From assembly GCA_964546815.1 (NCBI GenBank), contig CAZJLR010000023.1, positions 34,348-98,347 of the forward strand: 64,000 bases of DNA, read 5' to 3'. The notes beneath the pieces were generated by a model. That model had not been told where the DNA came from, did not search any database, and saw only the letters and a program-made list of their open reading frames with translations. This DNA comes from JAIEPM01 sp964546815 (GTDB lineage Bacteria > Cyanobacteriota > Vampirovibrionia > Obscuribacterales > Obscuribacteraceae). Of this stretch, positions 16,983 to 25,938 are shown one piece after another; positions within the stretch are counted from its first letter, which is position 1; every line of letters starts with the position of its first letter. The translations under genes were made by a program, and so were the position numbers.

Positions 16983-17633
16983 CTAAGCTGAGCGTCCGAA
17001 TGGATTTAGCTCGACGATTTGACCGCTGGACAGAAATTTGACCAGTTCTTGTCCATTGGCAGCCGTAAGACGCTGGAATGAAGTACCGCCTTCACACGAA
17101 ACAACCGTGCGCTTAGTGCCGTCAGGCGCCGTGACTACTGCACCTATCTTGCTACCGCGCTCGTCGGTGCCGAAAGTGAGGTCAAGCGTGCAATTTGGCG
17201 ATTTAAACGCTTCTAGATAACCGCGTTGCTCAAGCCACTTTGATGACTGACTGTGCACATCGAGAATGTCATAGATGCGGCTCAGTGGCGTGCTTTCTTT
17301 GACTTCCTGTGCGCCGTCCGGGCGCATGTAGCGATGCTCGGCTTGTTGGTCGCCGTGCATGTCGATGCGTGTTGATAATGGCGCTTCGTGTTGATTTGGT
17401 TCAAAGCGAGCTGCTAACGGAGCCTCATTGAGACCGTGAGCTACTCTTGAATAAAGCAACGAATTGTCAGGCACGTAGTGAAAACTAGATGCTCTGGGTT
17501 GCGCTTGTTGAGGTCCCCAGGCTTCAGCTGAGGCTCTAGACTGCTCTTGTTCTTGATTTGACCAACTTTGGAGTATTTCACGCGATTGCGGTGAAGCTGA
17601 GCCAAAGCCGTCCCCTATGTGCCATTGCGACAT
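16983..17633 (-). CDS. hypothetical protein, 216 residues, Gln/Ser/Ala-rich N-terminus
   Basis: I do not recognise this protein. The N-terminal 90 residues are low-complexity and polar (MSQWHIGDGFGSASP, many Q, E, S and A), with no signal peptide or membrane helix. The C-terminal 100 residues look folded and rich in beta strand: SKWLEQRGYLEAF, LDLTFGTDERGSKIGAVV, PDGTKRTVVSCEGG, ANGQELVKFLSSGQ. ATG at 17633 has AAGGG 6 bases upstream, which supports the start. The last part could be a small binding or regulatory module, but nothing specific can be claimed. A 178-base gap separates it from the DUF4388 gene on the same strand. Confidence 0.7.
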   Translation of the reverse strand: MSQWHIGDGFGSASPQSREILQSWSNQEQEQSRASAEAWGPQQAQPRASSFHYVPDNSLLYSRVAHGLNEAPLAARFEPNQHEAPLSTRIDMHGDQQAEHRYMRPDGAQEVKESTPLSRIYDILDVHSQSSKWLEQRGYLEAFKSPNCTLDLTFGTDERGSKIGAVVTAPDGTKRTVVSCEGGTSFQRLTAANGQELVKFLSSGQIVELNPFGRSA

Positions 17634-17811
17634 GTGCTGCCCTTCGACAGAAAATTTGCCAACCGTAGTTTAGTGATGATGAGCCAAGAAGTGTGCGCTA
17701 CTTGCGTAACGCGACTTAAGTGCAGGGACTGCGCTTAGCCAACCCTTCCTTTGTTCCTTGGGTCCATTTTGAGCGCAGCACTTGTCATTGTCAAGCAGAT
17801 TTAATCATTAT

Positions 17812-19362
17812 CTAGCTTTCAGAGAAGGCGCGAAGCGGCACCCTGGCTTCTTTTGCCCTAGTCTTAGCCTCGCGAGCGGCTGCCAAAAATCTGCCAAGAT
17901 CTTGAGTATCTTCAGGCGCACAAGCAATTCCACCAGCCAAGAGCAGGCGCTGCGTCTGGTTTTGCACAAGCGGAGCATTCAATAGCAACTCAGCAATTTT
18001 GTGCCCGACCATTCGCGCAGCTTTGCCGGAGGCACCGGGCAAAAGCACAGCAAAATCGAATGTTTCGTAGTGCGCCAAAATGTCAAAAGGTCGCCTGATC
18101 GAGTCAACACGATTGGTAATTTCGCGCAAAGCCGGGATTGGAAGAGGCTGAGGTGTAGGGCTTCCATCCAGAATTATTCTTGACTCAAAAACAATGATAG
18201 ATAAGGGCATGCCGAATGCAGTGCTCTTTGAAAATTCGCGTTCTAGAAAATACTGCAATGCCGGGAAAGTGTACATGCCTGTTTCAGCGCGCTGCAAGGC
18301 GCGTAGTACTCCAGCAATCATATTTCTATCAAGCTCGGTTCCTACCAGCCCCTGAGCTTTTCCGGCAAATGGATTTGTATCAGACACAGACAGCAAGCCG
18401 CAGCTAACCAGGTTAAACAGCACAGGCACCCACTCAATTTTCATCATTGGTCGACGACCGAGCAAATCAGCCCAACGTGTCTTACCGTCACAGACCTCAT
18501 ACATGGACATTTGCGACTGCAGATCCAGCGGCGCACCCCGAGACACTTTAGCCTTGAACTCTTCCGGGCTTATGCGTGCTTCTTTGCGCACCAAATACGA
18601 ATCGTCCTTGAGCCCCTGTTTCATCAAAAATTTGTACTGGTCTAAAAGGGTGACCCCTTCCATCAACATACTATCCATGCGCCTTGTGACGCTTCTCTCA
18701 GGCGTAGTCTCTTCCGGAAAGAAACGAAATTCGCCGGTTTCCCACATCATCATCTCGATGACAGCGCCGTCACCTCTGCCGTCAGGACTCGTGGCATGTA
18801 CCGGAGTTCCTTCATGGAAGTAAATCTGTATCATCGAACCTTGTTCGAAAACCTGCAGCCTGCCAGACATTTTAGACATTTGAATCGACTGCACAAGCGT
18901 GGCAGGCTGCATGTTTTCCAGGCGACCTTGCAAGCTTGCTTTGGACTGATCGGGCGGCGGCAAATTACTTATGTTGTACATGCCGGTGATGACAGACTGA
19001 TTTCCCGCAGCCGGGACAGGAGCCACAGGCGCAACAGTGACCATGTCATCAGGAACAGATTGAAAAACCAGGCTGTGAATTAGCGTGACATCGCGAGTAG
19101 CATGGCGCCAGAGAGGCTCTTCTGTCGGAACATCACCCTCGTACATCGACCAGACAGTGTCAGCACCAGGCTGAATAAGCAGCAAATAAGCTGTCTTTCC
19201 TTCTTGCCCCCAGGGCATCTCGATAGCAACTTTACGCTTGCCCGCCTCTTGAAAAGCGAATTCCAAATCTTTCTCACCAGGCATATTTGGCTGCTTAGGC
19301 AGCCGATGGTTAGGCTGCTGCTGCTGCTGTTGTTGCTGTTGAGGAATCTTAGGACGGTACAT
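17812..19362 (-). CDS. DUF4388 (PATAN-type) protein with degenerate GGDEF-like C-terminal domain
   Basis: This 516-residue cytoplasmic protein starts with a run of nine Gln (residues 8-16). The middle (about 142-235) matches the DUF4388/PATAN pattern: SLQGRLENMQPATLVQSIQ, SGRLQVF, IYFHEGTPVHA, and EMMMWETGEFRFFPEE. Such domains occur in signalling proteins and in cyanobacterial PatA-type regulators. The C-terminal part (about 365-505) has the layout of a GGDEF domain, but the signature reads ETFDF at 433-437 within HYETFDFAVLLPG. It should therefore lack diguanylate cyclase activity and may act as a sensor or scaffold. The start ATG 19362 has GGA just upstream. There is no transmembrane segment. 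Confidence 0.75.
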   Translation of the reverse strand: MYRPKIPQQQQQQQQQPNHRLPKQPNMPGEKDLEFAFQEAGKRKVAIEMPWGQEGKTAYLLLIQPGADTVWSMYEGDVPTEEPLWRHATRDVTLIHSLVFQSVPDDMVTVAPVAPVPAAGNQSVITGMYNISNLPPPDQSKASLQGRLENMQPATLVQSIQMSKMSGRLQVFEQGSMIQIYFHEGTPVHATSPDGRGDGAVIEMMMWETGEFRFFPEETTPERSVTRRMDSMLMEGVTLLDQYKFLMKQGLKDDSYLVRKEARISPEEFKAKVSRGAPLDLQSQMSMYEVCDGKTRWADLLGRRPMMKIEWVPVLFNLVSCGLLSVSDTNPFAGKAQGLVGTELDRNMIAGVLRALQRAETGMYTFPALQYFLEREFSKSTAFGMPLSIIVFESRIILDGSPTPQPLPIPALREITNRVDSIRRPFDILAHYETFDFAVLLPGASGKAARMVGHKIAELLLNAPLVQNQTQRLLLAGGIACAPEDTQDLGRFLAAAREAKTRAKEARVPLRAFSES

Positions 19363-19518
19363 TGGTCCGATAATCTCGTTGCGCGGGTTTTCGCCCGCTT
19401 ACTAACCTAAAAAGTAACCACATACACTGTGCCACATAAAGCCAAGAACTAAGCCTGTTCCCACTTAATAAGCCAAAGTAGAGCTACTGGCAACCCCGCC
19501 AATTTCGCCAAAAGCAGC

Positions 19519-19546
19519 ACGGTGCCTGGCATTCGCCAGACACCGT
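19519..19546 (-). terminator. hairpin downstream of gdhA, possible terminator
   Basis: ACGGTGCCTGGC (19519-19530) and GCCAGACACCGT (19535-19546) pair with one mismatch around a 4-base loop. The hairpin lies about 110 bases downstream of the glutamate dehydrogenase stop. On the minus strand it is followed by GCTGCTTTT, a weak T-run. On the + strand there is CTTGCATTATTTT. The rest of the 293-base gap (19363-19655) holds nothing I recognise. Confidence 0.5.
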
Positions 19547-19655
19547 CTTGCATTATTTTAAGACCCAATCGCAATAATCCATTGCTGATAAGCATTTGCG
19601 CTTATAACATTATCGGCAACAGCGCCCAAAAATGAAGGCAATTTTTGACTTCGTC

Positions 19656-20939
19656 TTATGGGTACAAGCCACGCAGCTTCTTAGCTTCGGCCAGGCGACC
19701 GATTCCAATTCTGAGCGCTGACATTCGAGGACGCAATCCGGTTTTCTTGGTCATTTCGAAAACCTTATCGCAAGCGCGACCCATGATTTCTTCAAGCTTC
19801 TGGTTGACTTCATCTTCAGACCAGAACAAGTGCATAAGTCCCTGCACCCACTCGAAGTAGCTCACAGTCACCCCGCCGGCGTTGGCAAGAATATCAGGCA
19901 CTACTAGCACACCATTTTCGTGCAGCAAAATGTCTGCTTCTGGACTTGTAGGTCCATTGGCGCCTTCAACGATGATTTTGCACTTCAACTTGCTGGCATT
20001 GGCGCTTGTGATTTGATTTCCAAGAGCTGCCGGAATCAGCACATCACAGGGCAATTCAAGCAAATCGGTATTGGTGATTTCTTCCGAATTTGTAAATCCG
20101 GCAACCTTACCCATTTCGCTCAGATAAGCTTGCAGGCGAGGAATATCAAGCCCGTCTTTGTTGTAAATACCGCCATAGACGTCTGATACAGCAACAATTT
20201 TGAAGCCCGAGTCATGCAAAAGCCGTGCAGCTATCGCACCTACATTACCAAAACCTTGAACAACAACACTTGGACTGTTGCCTTTCAAATTCGCATGAGC
20301 AATAGCACGCTTGACGCAGTAAGCGACACCACGACCAGTTGCTTCATGTCTTCCGAGCGAACCACCGATGGACACAGGCTTTCCGGTAACAACGGAGGGC
20401 ACAGAATGTCCGACATTGATACTATAAGTGTCCATGATCCATGCCATGGTCTGCTCATTCGTGTACATGTCTGGGGCTGGAATGTCTTTGTCAGGACCAA
20501 TCAAAGTGATAATTTCAGAGGTATAACGTCTGGTCATACGCTCTTTTTCACCCAGCGAGAGCTTCCAGGGCAAGCAACGGATGCCACCTTTGGCGCCGCC
20601 GTAAGGCAAGCCCATCAAAGCGCACTTCCAGGTCATCAAAGTAGCAAGGGCAGAAACTTCACCGAGACTGACTTCTGGATGGAAGCGAATTCCGCCTTTT
20701 GCCGGCCCGAGAGTGACATCATGGTGCACTCTATAACCAGTGAAAGTCTGCACGGTGCCATCATCCATTCTCACGGGAACCGTGACGATCATCGACCGTT
20801 TTGGATAGCGAAGACGTTCGTGCAACTCAGGGTCTAGTCCCATTTCAAGCGCGATTTCGTCTAGCTGGCGCTGCACCATGAGGAACTGTTCAGTTTCACA
20901 CTCCATGGTAGGGCGTTCAACCAGATTTGCTACCGTCAT
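19656..20939 (-). CDS. gdhA: glutamate dehydrogenase (Glu/Leu/Phe/Val dehydrogenase family)
   Basis: This 427-residue enzyme converts glutamate and 2-oxoglutarate plus ammonium reversibly with NAD(P). The family signature LPYGGAKGGI contains the catalytic Lys117. GGIRFHPEV (around residue 82) forms the substrate pocket, and the Rossmann motif GFGNVG lies at 229-234. Length and order match hexameric bacterial enzymes. Coenzyme preference cannot be read with confidence. ATG at 20939 has an excellent AAGGAGG 4 bases upstream. It is divergent from the Ca2+/H+ exchanger gene across a 202-base gap with two inverted repeats, and is probably monocistronic given the hairpin downstream. It links nitrogen assimilation with amino-acid catabolism. 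Confidence 0.95.
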   Translation of the reverse strand: MTVANLVERPTMECETEQFLMVQRQLDEIALEMGLDPELHERLRYPKRSMIVTVPVRMDDGTVQTFTGYRVHHDVTLGPAKGGIRFHPEVSLGEVSALATLMTWKCALMGLPYGGAKGGIRCLPWKLSLGEKERMTRRYTSEIITLIGPDKDIPAPDMYTNEQTMAWIMDTYSINVGHSVPSVVTGKPVSIGGSLGRHEATGRGVAYCVKRAIAHANLKGNSPSVVVQGFGNVGAIAARLLHDSGFKIVAVSDVYGGIYNKDGLDIPRLQAYLSEMGKVAGFTNSEEITNTDLLELPCDVLIPAALGNQITSANASKLKCKIIVEGANGPTSPEADILLHENGVLVVPDILANAGGVTVSYFEWVQGLMHLFWSEDEVNQKLEEIMGRACDKVFEMTKKTGLRPRMSALRIGIGRLAEAKKLRGLYP

Positions 20940-20991
20940 CGATCCTCCTTAAACCCTGGACTAAGTCCAAGTTTTTACACAATTATGCAAC

Positions 20992-21048
20992 GTAACATAT
21001 AGCAAAAGATGTTACACGAGATGTCCAAAAGAATCATTTGACGGACAT
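20992..21048. promoter_or_regulatory. two perfect inverted repeats in the gdhA/exchanger divergent promoter region
   Basis: GTAACAT (20992-20998) and ATGTTAC (21009-21015) are perfect 7-base inverted arms 10 bases apart. ATGTCC (21021-21026) and GGACAT (21043-21048) are perfect 6-base arms 16 bases apart. Both lie between divergent start codons at 20939 and 21142, where operators are expected. The first lies about 55 bases upstream of gdhA. The protein that would bind is unknown, and the spacing does not fit NtcA (GTA-N8-TAC). Confidence 0.4.
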
Positions 21049-21141
21049 GTCTGGGCGGTTAAGTTTTTCTGAGCCACCACATTCAGTGATTTTAATCCGC
21101 CAAACGTATATCATGGGTTCTCGGATTCGATCGGACAAGAA

Positions 21142-22227
21142 GTGCACGGCGGCATGCTCAGCAAGCTTTTAAAACAGCTCGGTTTTCTTGATATTTTGCT
21201 GGTTTTCATTCCAGTTGCATTTTTTGCCGAAAGCAAACACATGCCTATTCTGGAGTTTTTCAGCGCTTGCTTAGCCATAGTTCCGCTGGCAGGACTCATG
21301 GGGCGAGCAACCGAGTCTCTGTCCGATCGCCTGGGAACAGGTCTGGGCGCACTTCTCAATGCAACATTTGGCAACGCCTGCGAACTTATCATCTCGATTG
21401 CCGCGCTCAAAGCAGGCTATGTAGACGTTGTGAAAGCATCAATTACAGGCTCTATCATCGGCAACATTCTCCTGGTGCTCGGCGCCAGTATGTTGGCAGG
21501 CGGATTGAAATTTCCAACACAAACTTTCAATCGCATTGCTGCAAGCACCTCAGCGACTTTGATGGCTCTGGCTGCAATTGCGCTGACCGTCCCGGCGATG
21601 TTTCACCATTTTTCCAGAAGGCTGCACAACGAAGACGAACTGGCGCTCGGCATCTCAATTGTGCTTTTTTTGATTTATATTCTCAGTTTGATTTTCAGCC
21701 TGAAAACCCACAAGCATCTCTATACACGAGAAGTTGACACAGCCGCTGAAGAAGCGCTGGGCACTGTAGGTTGGGGACTCAAAACCAGCATAACTGTCCT
21801 TTTGCTCAGTACACTACTTGTGTCTTTTCTCAGTGAAATTCTTGTACATGGTGTCGCAAAAGTTGCGGAAGACTTACACGTAAATCAAGTATTTATCGGC
21901 GTTGTCCTGGTTGCCATCATAGGTAACGCCGCAGAACACAGCACAGCCGTGTACATGGCAATGAAAAACAAAATGGATCTCTCACTAAATGTTGCGCTTG
22001 GTTCTGGCGCACAAATAGCGCTTTTCGTCGCTCCGCTTCTAGTGTTTATCAGTTATTTCCTCGGACATCCGATGAACTTGAATTTCACAGAATTTGAAGT
22101 TCTTGCTGTTGCAGTGTCAGTGGTGATTATGGGCTACGTAACCAATGACGGCGAATGCAATTGGCTGGAAGGGGCGTTATTATTGGCGGTATATACTATT
22201 CTTAGCACGGCATTTTTCTACTTGTAA
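21142..22227 (+). CDS. Ca2+/H+ antiporter of the CaCA superfamily
   Basis: This 361-residue membrane protein has about 11 hydrophobic segments. It carries the two family repeats: GNACELIISI (Gly77-Glu81 core) in the first half and GNAAEHSTAV (261-270) in the second half. The two glutamates bind the cation in this family. A short acidic/polar loop (about 186-203) separates the halves. It exports Ca2+ (or another cation) in exchange for protons at the inner membrane. The start could be GTG 21142 (GGA 6 bases upstream) or ATG 21154, and I kept the former. It is followed 41 bases later by the metal ATPase gene on the same strand, so a metal- or cation-homeostasis operon is likely. Confidence 0.88.
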   Translation: MHGGMLSKLLKQLGFLDILLVFIPVAFFAESKHMPILEFFSACLAIVPLAGLMGRATESLSDRLGTGLGALLNATFGNACELIISIAALKAGYVDVVKASITGSIIGNILLVLGASMLAGGLKFPTQTFNRIAASTSATLMALAAIALTVPAMFHHFSRRLHNEDELALGISIVLFLIYILSLIFSLKTHKHLYTREVDTAAEEALGTVGWGLKTSITVLLLSTLLVSFLSEILVHGVAKVAEDLHVNQVFIGVVLVAIIGNAAEHSTAVYMAMKNKMDLSLNVALGSGAQIALFVAPLLVFISYFLGHPMNLNFTEFEVLAVAVSVVIMGYVTNDGECNWLEGALLLAVYTILSTAFFYL

Positions 22228-22268
22228 AAGAGCTTGCTTCTTTACAAGAAAAGGAGAGTCACACAGAG

Positions 22269-24710
22269 ATGTCCGCTTCTAATCCTAACGAATCAGGCAA
22301 AAGCGGGCAGCCCCAACCCGAGCACGAACACTGCCCTCCCACCGAGATTCAAAGCGAATCTACAACAAACGAACAAACGCACATAGACCCTATTTGCAAA
22401 ATGAAAGTGCTACCTTCGCGCTCTTCAAGTTTTGAATTCGAAGGAGTCAAATACTACTTTTGCAGCAAAAGTTGCCACCAGAAATTTTCAAACAATCCCC
22501 AGGGCTACCTGGGCATTGTAGTCAAAATTCTATCAAAAGATGAGCCCGCGCCCGCGGCAAAAGAAGCGAGTCCAACCGAGCTAAAATCATTCTATTTGCC
22601 TCAGCACGCATTTGACTACAGCTGCCCGATGGACCCGGAAGTCTCACAAAAAATGCCGGGAAGCTGCCCGAAATGCGGCATGCCGCTGGAAGCTTCATTG
22701 CAAATTTCAGACGAAGCAGATGGCAACGAAGAATTAAAAGACATGACCCGGCGCATGGTGCCGGCAGCCGTTCTTACGGTGCTAATTTTAGGGCTGAGCA
22801 TGCCGTCTATGCTTGGTTTTCATCCTTCTATTTTGCCAGAAAAAGACATGCCATACGCAGAACTTTTGCTGTCACTGCCGGTGGTGCTGTGGAGCGCTGC
22901 GCCCATTTTCAAAAAGGCGATAGCATCAGCTCGCGAAGGTCACATGAATATGTTCACCCTCATTGCGTTGGGCGTGTCTATCAGCTTTTTGACCAGCCTC
23001 ATATTCATGTTTGTACCGATGCCGCAGCTTACCGCAAATATGCACGGACATGACATGCTCTACTTCGAAAGCGCGGCCAGCGTAGTTACACTCGTGCTTG
23101 TTGGTCAAATTCTCGAATTAAAAGCACGCGAAAATAGCAACAAGTCACTGCAAAACATATTTGCTTTAGCCCCGAGTAAAGCCAGAAGAGAAGAACCTAG
23201 CGGCTCGCGCGACATTTCTATTTTAGAAGTTAAAGCAGGCGAAAAATTACGCGTCTTGTCTGGCGACAAGATACCTGTTGACGGCGTTGTAATTTCAGGA
23301 ACAAGCAGCACAGACGAATCGATGCTTTCAGGCAACAGCCTCCCTGTGCCAAAGCGCGAAGGCGACCGCGTATACGCAGGCACCATCAACGGTGCGGGCA
23401 GCTTACTTGTTAAAACAGAATACATAGGAAGAGAAACAACTTTTGCCAAGATTGTAGACCTGCTAGCCAGCGCGCAAAAAAGCAGATCTCCCATGCAAGA
23501 AACAGCAGACAAGGCCAGCGCGGTTTTCATCCCATCTGTCCTGGCCATCGCGACCTTCACTTTCCTTGCCTGGTTTTTCTTTGGCGGCACAGCAGCACTG
23601 CCACATGCAATCAAAGATAGCGTCTCCGTACTGGTTATCGCATGCCCCTGCGCACTTGGGCTAGCTACACCATTGGCAGTGTCACTGGCTGTTAGCAAGG
23701 CTGCAGAACTGGGGCTCATGGTCAAGGACGCCAGAGCTTTGGAAATGCTTGCAATATCAAACAATTGCCTGATAGACAAAACAGGCACACTAACGCAAGG
23801 CAGCTTTGAACTTATTAAAACAAGTACAGTAGAAGGCATTTCAGAAAACGTTGCCCTGAGCTGGGCTGCCAGCCTCGAGCAAGAAAGCAAGCACCCACTT
23901 GCAGTTTCAATTTGCGAGGCCGCAAAAGCAAGAGGGCTTCGCTTTAGCAAACCTCAAAATCTCCAAACGATAGCAGGTCGCGGGCTGAAAGGCATTGTAG
24001 ATGGACGTTTGGTCGCCATAGGCAGCGCGCGCTATCTTGAGGAAGAAGGTGTCCCGCAAGAACAAATCAAGCGGCTAAAACAAGACGGCGGCAGCAGTGT
24101 ATTTTTGAGCGTCGATTCTTCACTTAAAGCACTCTTCCATCTTGAAGACAAACTAAAAAACGAGTCAGGCGAATTCATCAAAGAACTAAAAGCCTTAGAC
24201 CTTCGCCCTAGCATTATGAGCGGTGACAGCAAGGCCAGCGTCACTGCAACGGCTCACGCTTTGCAAATTCCAGAAGACAACCTACGCTGGGATCTTCATC
24301 CGCAAGACAAAGCCGACTTCATCAAACACTTGCAATCGAAAGGCAACAAAGTCGCCATGATTGGTGACGGCATAAACGATGCCGGCGCCCTTACTGTGGC
24401 AGACGTTGGAATAGCCATGGCTAGCGGCTCAGATGTGGCGCTGGCCAGCGCGGCAATTACAGTGACACATTCGGACCTGCTTGCAGTTATAAGAGGTATC
24501 AGACTGGCAAGACTAATGACGGCAACAATGAAAGAGAACTTGCTTTTGGCAGTAATTTACAACGCAGCAGCTCTTCTTTTAGCAACAGGCATTTTCTACC
24601 CACTGTTCAAGCTAGAACTAAATCCCTCAATAGCTGCAGCGGCGATGAGCCTCAGCTCTCTTTCTGTAATCATCAACTCAATGAAAATCAAAGTTGGGAA
24701 ATTCTCTTAA
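22269..24710 (+). CDS. P1B-type (Cu/Ag-like) ATPase with N-terminal YHS and Cys-rich domains
   Basis: This 813-residue ATP-driven metal pump opens with a YHS domain (about 39-82: DPICKMKV, YYFCSKSCHQKF). A short metal-binding segment follows (YSCPMDPEV, SCPKCGMPLE, about 117-141), then the ATPase core. The membrane motif CPC is at 459-461 and suggests Cu+ or Ag+. The phosphorylation site DKTGTLTQG starts at Asp503, and KHPLA is the nucleotide-site HP motif. The late motif reads GDGINDAGAL, with Gly in place of the usual Pro. The actuator loop reads ESMLSGNSLPV where the family has TGE, so the dephosphorylating Glu is replaced by Asn (about residue 356). The last helix MSLSSLSVIINS is normal. 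The ribosome binding site AAGGAGAG lies about 10 bases upstream. The 3' end overlaps the convergent gene by 23 bases. Confidence 0.9.
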   Translation: MSASNPNESGKSGQPQPEHEHCPPTEIQSESTTNEQTHIDPICKMKVLPSRSSSFEFEGVKYYFCSKSCHQKFSNNPQGYLGIVVKILSKDEPAPAAKEASPTELKSFYLPQHAFDYSCPMDPEVSQKMPGSCPKCGMPLEASLQISDEADGNEELKDMTRRMVPAAVLTVLILGLSMPSMLGFHPSILPEKDMPYAELLLSLPVVLWSAAPIFKKAIASAREGHMNMFTLIALGVSISFLTSLIFMFVPMPQLTANMHGHDMLYFESAASVVTLVLVGQILELKARENSNKSLQNIFALAPSKARREEPSGSRDISILEVKAGEKLRVLSGDKIPVDGVVISGTSSTDESMLSGNSLPVPKREGDRVYAGTINGAGSLLVKTEYIGRETTFAKIVDLLASAQKSRSPMQETADKASAVFIPSVLAIATFTFLAWFFFGGTAALPHAIKDSVSVLVIACPCALGLATPLAVSLAVSKAAELGLMVKDARALEMLAISNNCLIDKTGTLTQGSFELIKTSTVEGISENVALSWAASLEQESKHPLAVSICEAAKARGLRFSKPQNLQTIAGRGLKGIVDGRLVAIGSARYLEEEGVPQEQIKRLKQDGGSSVFLSVDSSLKALFHLEDKLKNESGEFIKELKALDLRPSIMSGDSKASVTATAHALQIPEDNLRWDLHPQDKADFIKHLQSKGNKVAMIGDGINDAGALTVADVGIAMASGSDVALASAAITVTHSDLLAVIRGIRLARLMTATMKENLLLAVIYNAAALLLATGIFYPLFKLELNPSIAAAAMSLSSLSVIINSMKIKVGKFS

Positions 24711-25938
24711 GTCGCAATTTTCTATATTCATCTTCAATTGCAGGGTCGCCTGCATACACTTTTGTTAGGCCGCCAATGCCTAAATTTTGCGCGGGTACAT
24801 ATGGCGGGTCATCGCCAAGTTCTTTACGCTTGTAAGTGTAGATGGGCAAAGCAGCTTTAGAAAGCAGCGCAACAAGGTCTGCTCGTCCTTCGGGGACTCT
24901 AAACTCTTTTATGTCTGCTAAATCAATCGGCCCCCAGACTTGCAACTCTATAAAAGGAACTGTCTTTATCTCAGGATCAGCCAAACTAAACTCTTGCATT
25001 GCCCGCAACTTAGGACCCTTAAGCAAACCGGTTCTCTCGTCTTTGCTCAAAACAGTACTATCACCAAAACTATAGCTAGAGCGCCAGGCCAGTTCGTCTC
25101 TGTAAACTATGATCACCGCACCGTAATGTACCAACTCGCGCCTGCTCACTTGTATCTCAGTGGGGCTCAAAATATTCACGATGCCATATTTAGCTCTGAG
25201 CGAATTGGCCAGATTGCGCTCGCCGCCTTTGTACTTATCGCCAATTTTGATGCCCAGATGCAAGTCTTCCAGGTCTGCCCGTCGCTCCCACCCATAAGCT
25301 CTTGTCGCAGCAACGGAAGGGTCTTTCGCTACTTTCTCAAGAAATGCGATTGTGTCTTCAATTTCTTTGACCTTATCAACGTCAATGCTTTTTGCCAGAG
25401 CAAGAGCAGCGCGATTTAACTCGAGCGCCGCTTCAAACTGACCGCGCCCCTTCATGAATTTCGCGTCTGCACAGAGCCTGGCAAAGCGTTCCTTATCATT
25501 TACAATCTGAATGTCCTCACGCAAAATTGCAGTTTCTTTTTGCCGTTCTACAGTTTGCGGCAACTCGTGCCCATTTAAGTGTCCATTTTTTATCAACGAT
25601 TCTATAAATTCTTCAGGAAAGAATGAAACGAGCTCATACCTCAAAGGCGCTTGCTTATCAACGTTCTCGGCCTCAGCACTGGCATCAGACCATCTATCAT
25701 CAAAGCGCCTTTTTCGTTCTATCAATGAAGCAGCCAATTTCCTTGGCTCGTACTTGCTTGCTTCTTTTTCGTCGAGCACAGGCGTGTTCATCGGCAAATC
25801 AACAATTGCGGGAATCAGCCACTCTTGCTGTTTTGCACCGGGCTCAGCAGCGATTTCATTCAATACAGCACCTTGAACTGAGGCACTTAGAAAAGTGAAA
25901 ATACCAACGACCTTAACTGCATTACTCAGCAATTTCAT
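24688..25938 (-). CDS. secreted hypothetical protein, weakly DUF3626-like
   Basis: This 416-residue protein has a signal peptide (MKLLSNAVKVVGIFTFL, then SVQGAV). A helical, TPR-like stretch (about 145-210: FMKGRGQFEAALELNRAAL) is followed by a domain with IGDKYKGGERNLANSLRAKY, YGIVNIL and SYSFGDSTVLSKDE. This order (KYG, then N, then an Arg-rich strand, then GDS) is reminiscent of DUF3626, but I am not certain. No catalytic function can be assigned. It is the last gene of a three-gene operon: its ATG overlaps the previous stop as ATGA. It ends inside the 3' end of the convergent metal ATPase gene. Confidence 0.7.
   Translation of the reverse strand: MKLLSNAVKVVGIFTFLSASVQGAVLNEIAAEPGAKQQEWLIPAIVDLPMNTPVLDEKEASKYEPRKLAASLIERKRRFDDRWSDASAEAENVDKQAPLRYELVSFFPEEFIESLIKNGHLNGHELPQTVERQKETAILREDIQIVNDKERFARLCADAKFMKGRGQFEAALELNRAALALAKSIDVDKVKEIEDTIAFLEKVAKDPSVAATRAYGWERRADLEDLHLGIKIGDKYKGGERNLANSLRAKYGIVNILSPTEIQVSRRELVHYGAVIIVYRDELAWRSSYSFGDSTVLSKDERTGLLKGPKLRAMQEFSLADPEIKTVPFIELQVWGPIDLADIKEFRVPEGRADLVALLSKAALPIYTYKRKELGDDPPYVPAQNLGIGGLTKVYAGDPAIEDEYRKLRLKRISQL

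Noticed and set aside
20992..21015. Possible NtcA site upstream of gdhA
   Set aside because: NtcA sites are GTA-N8-TAC. Here the GTA and TAC are 18 bases apart, so the spacing does not fit.
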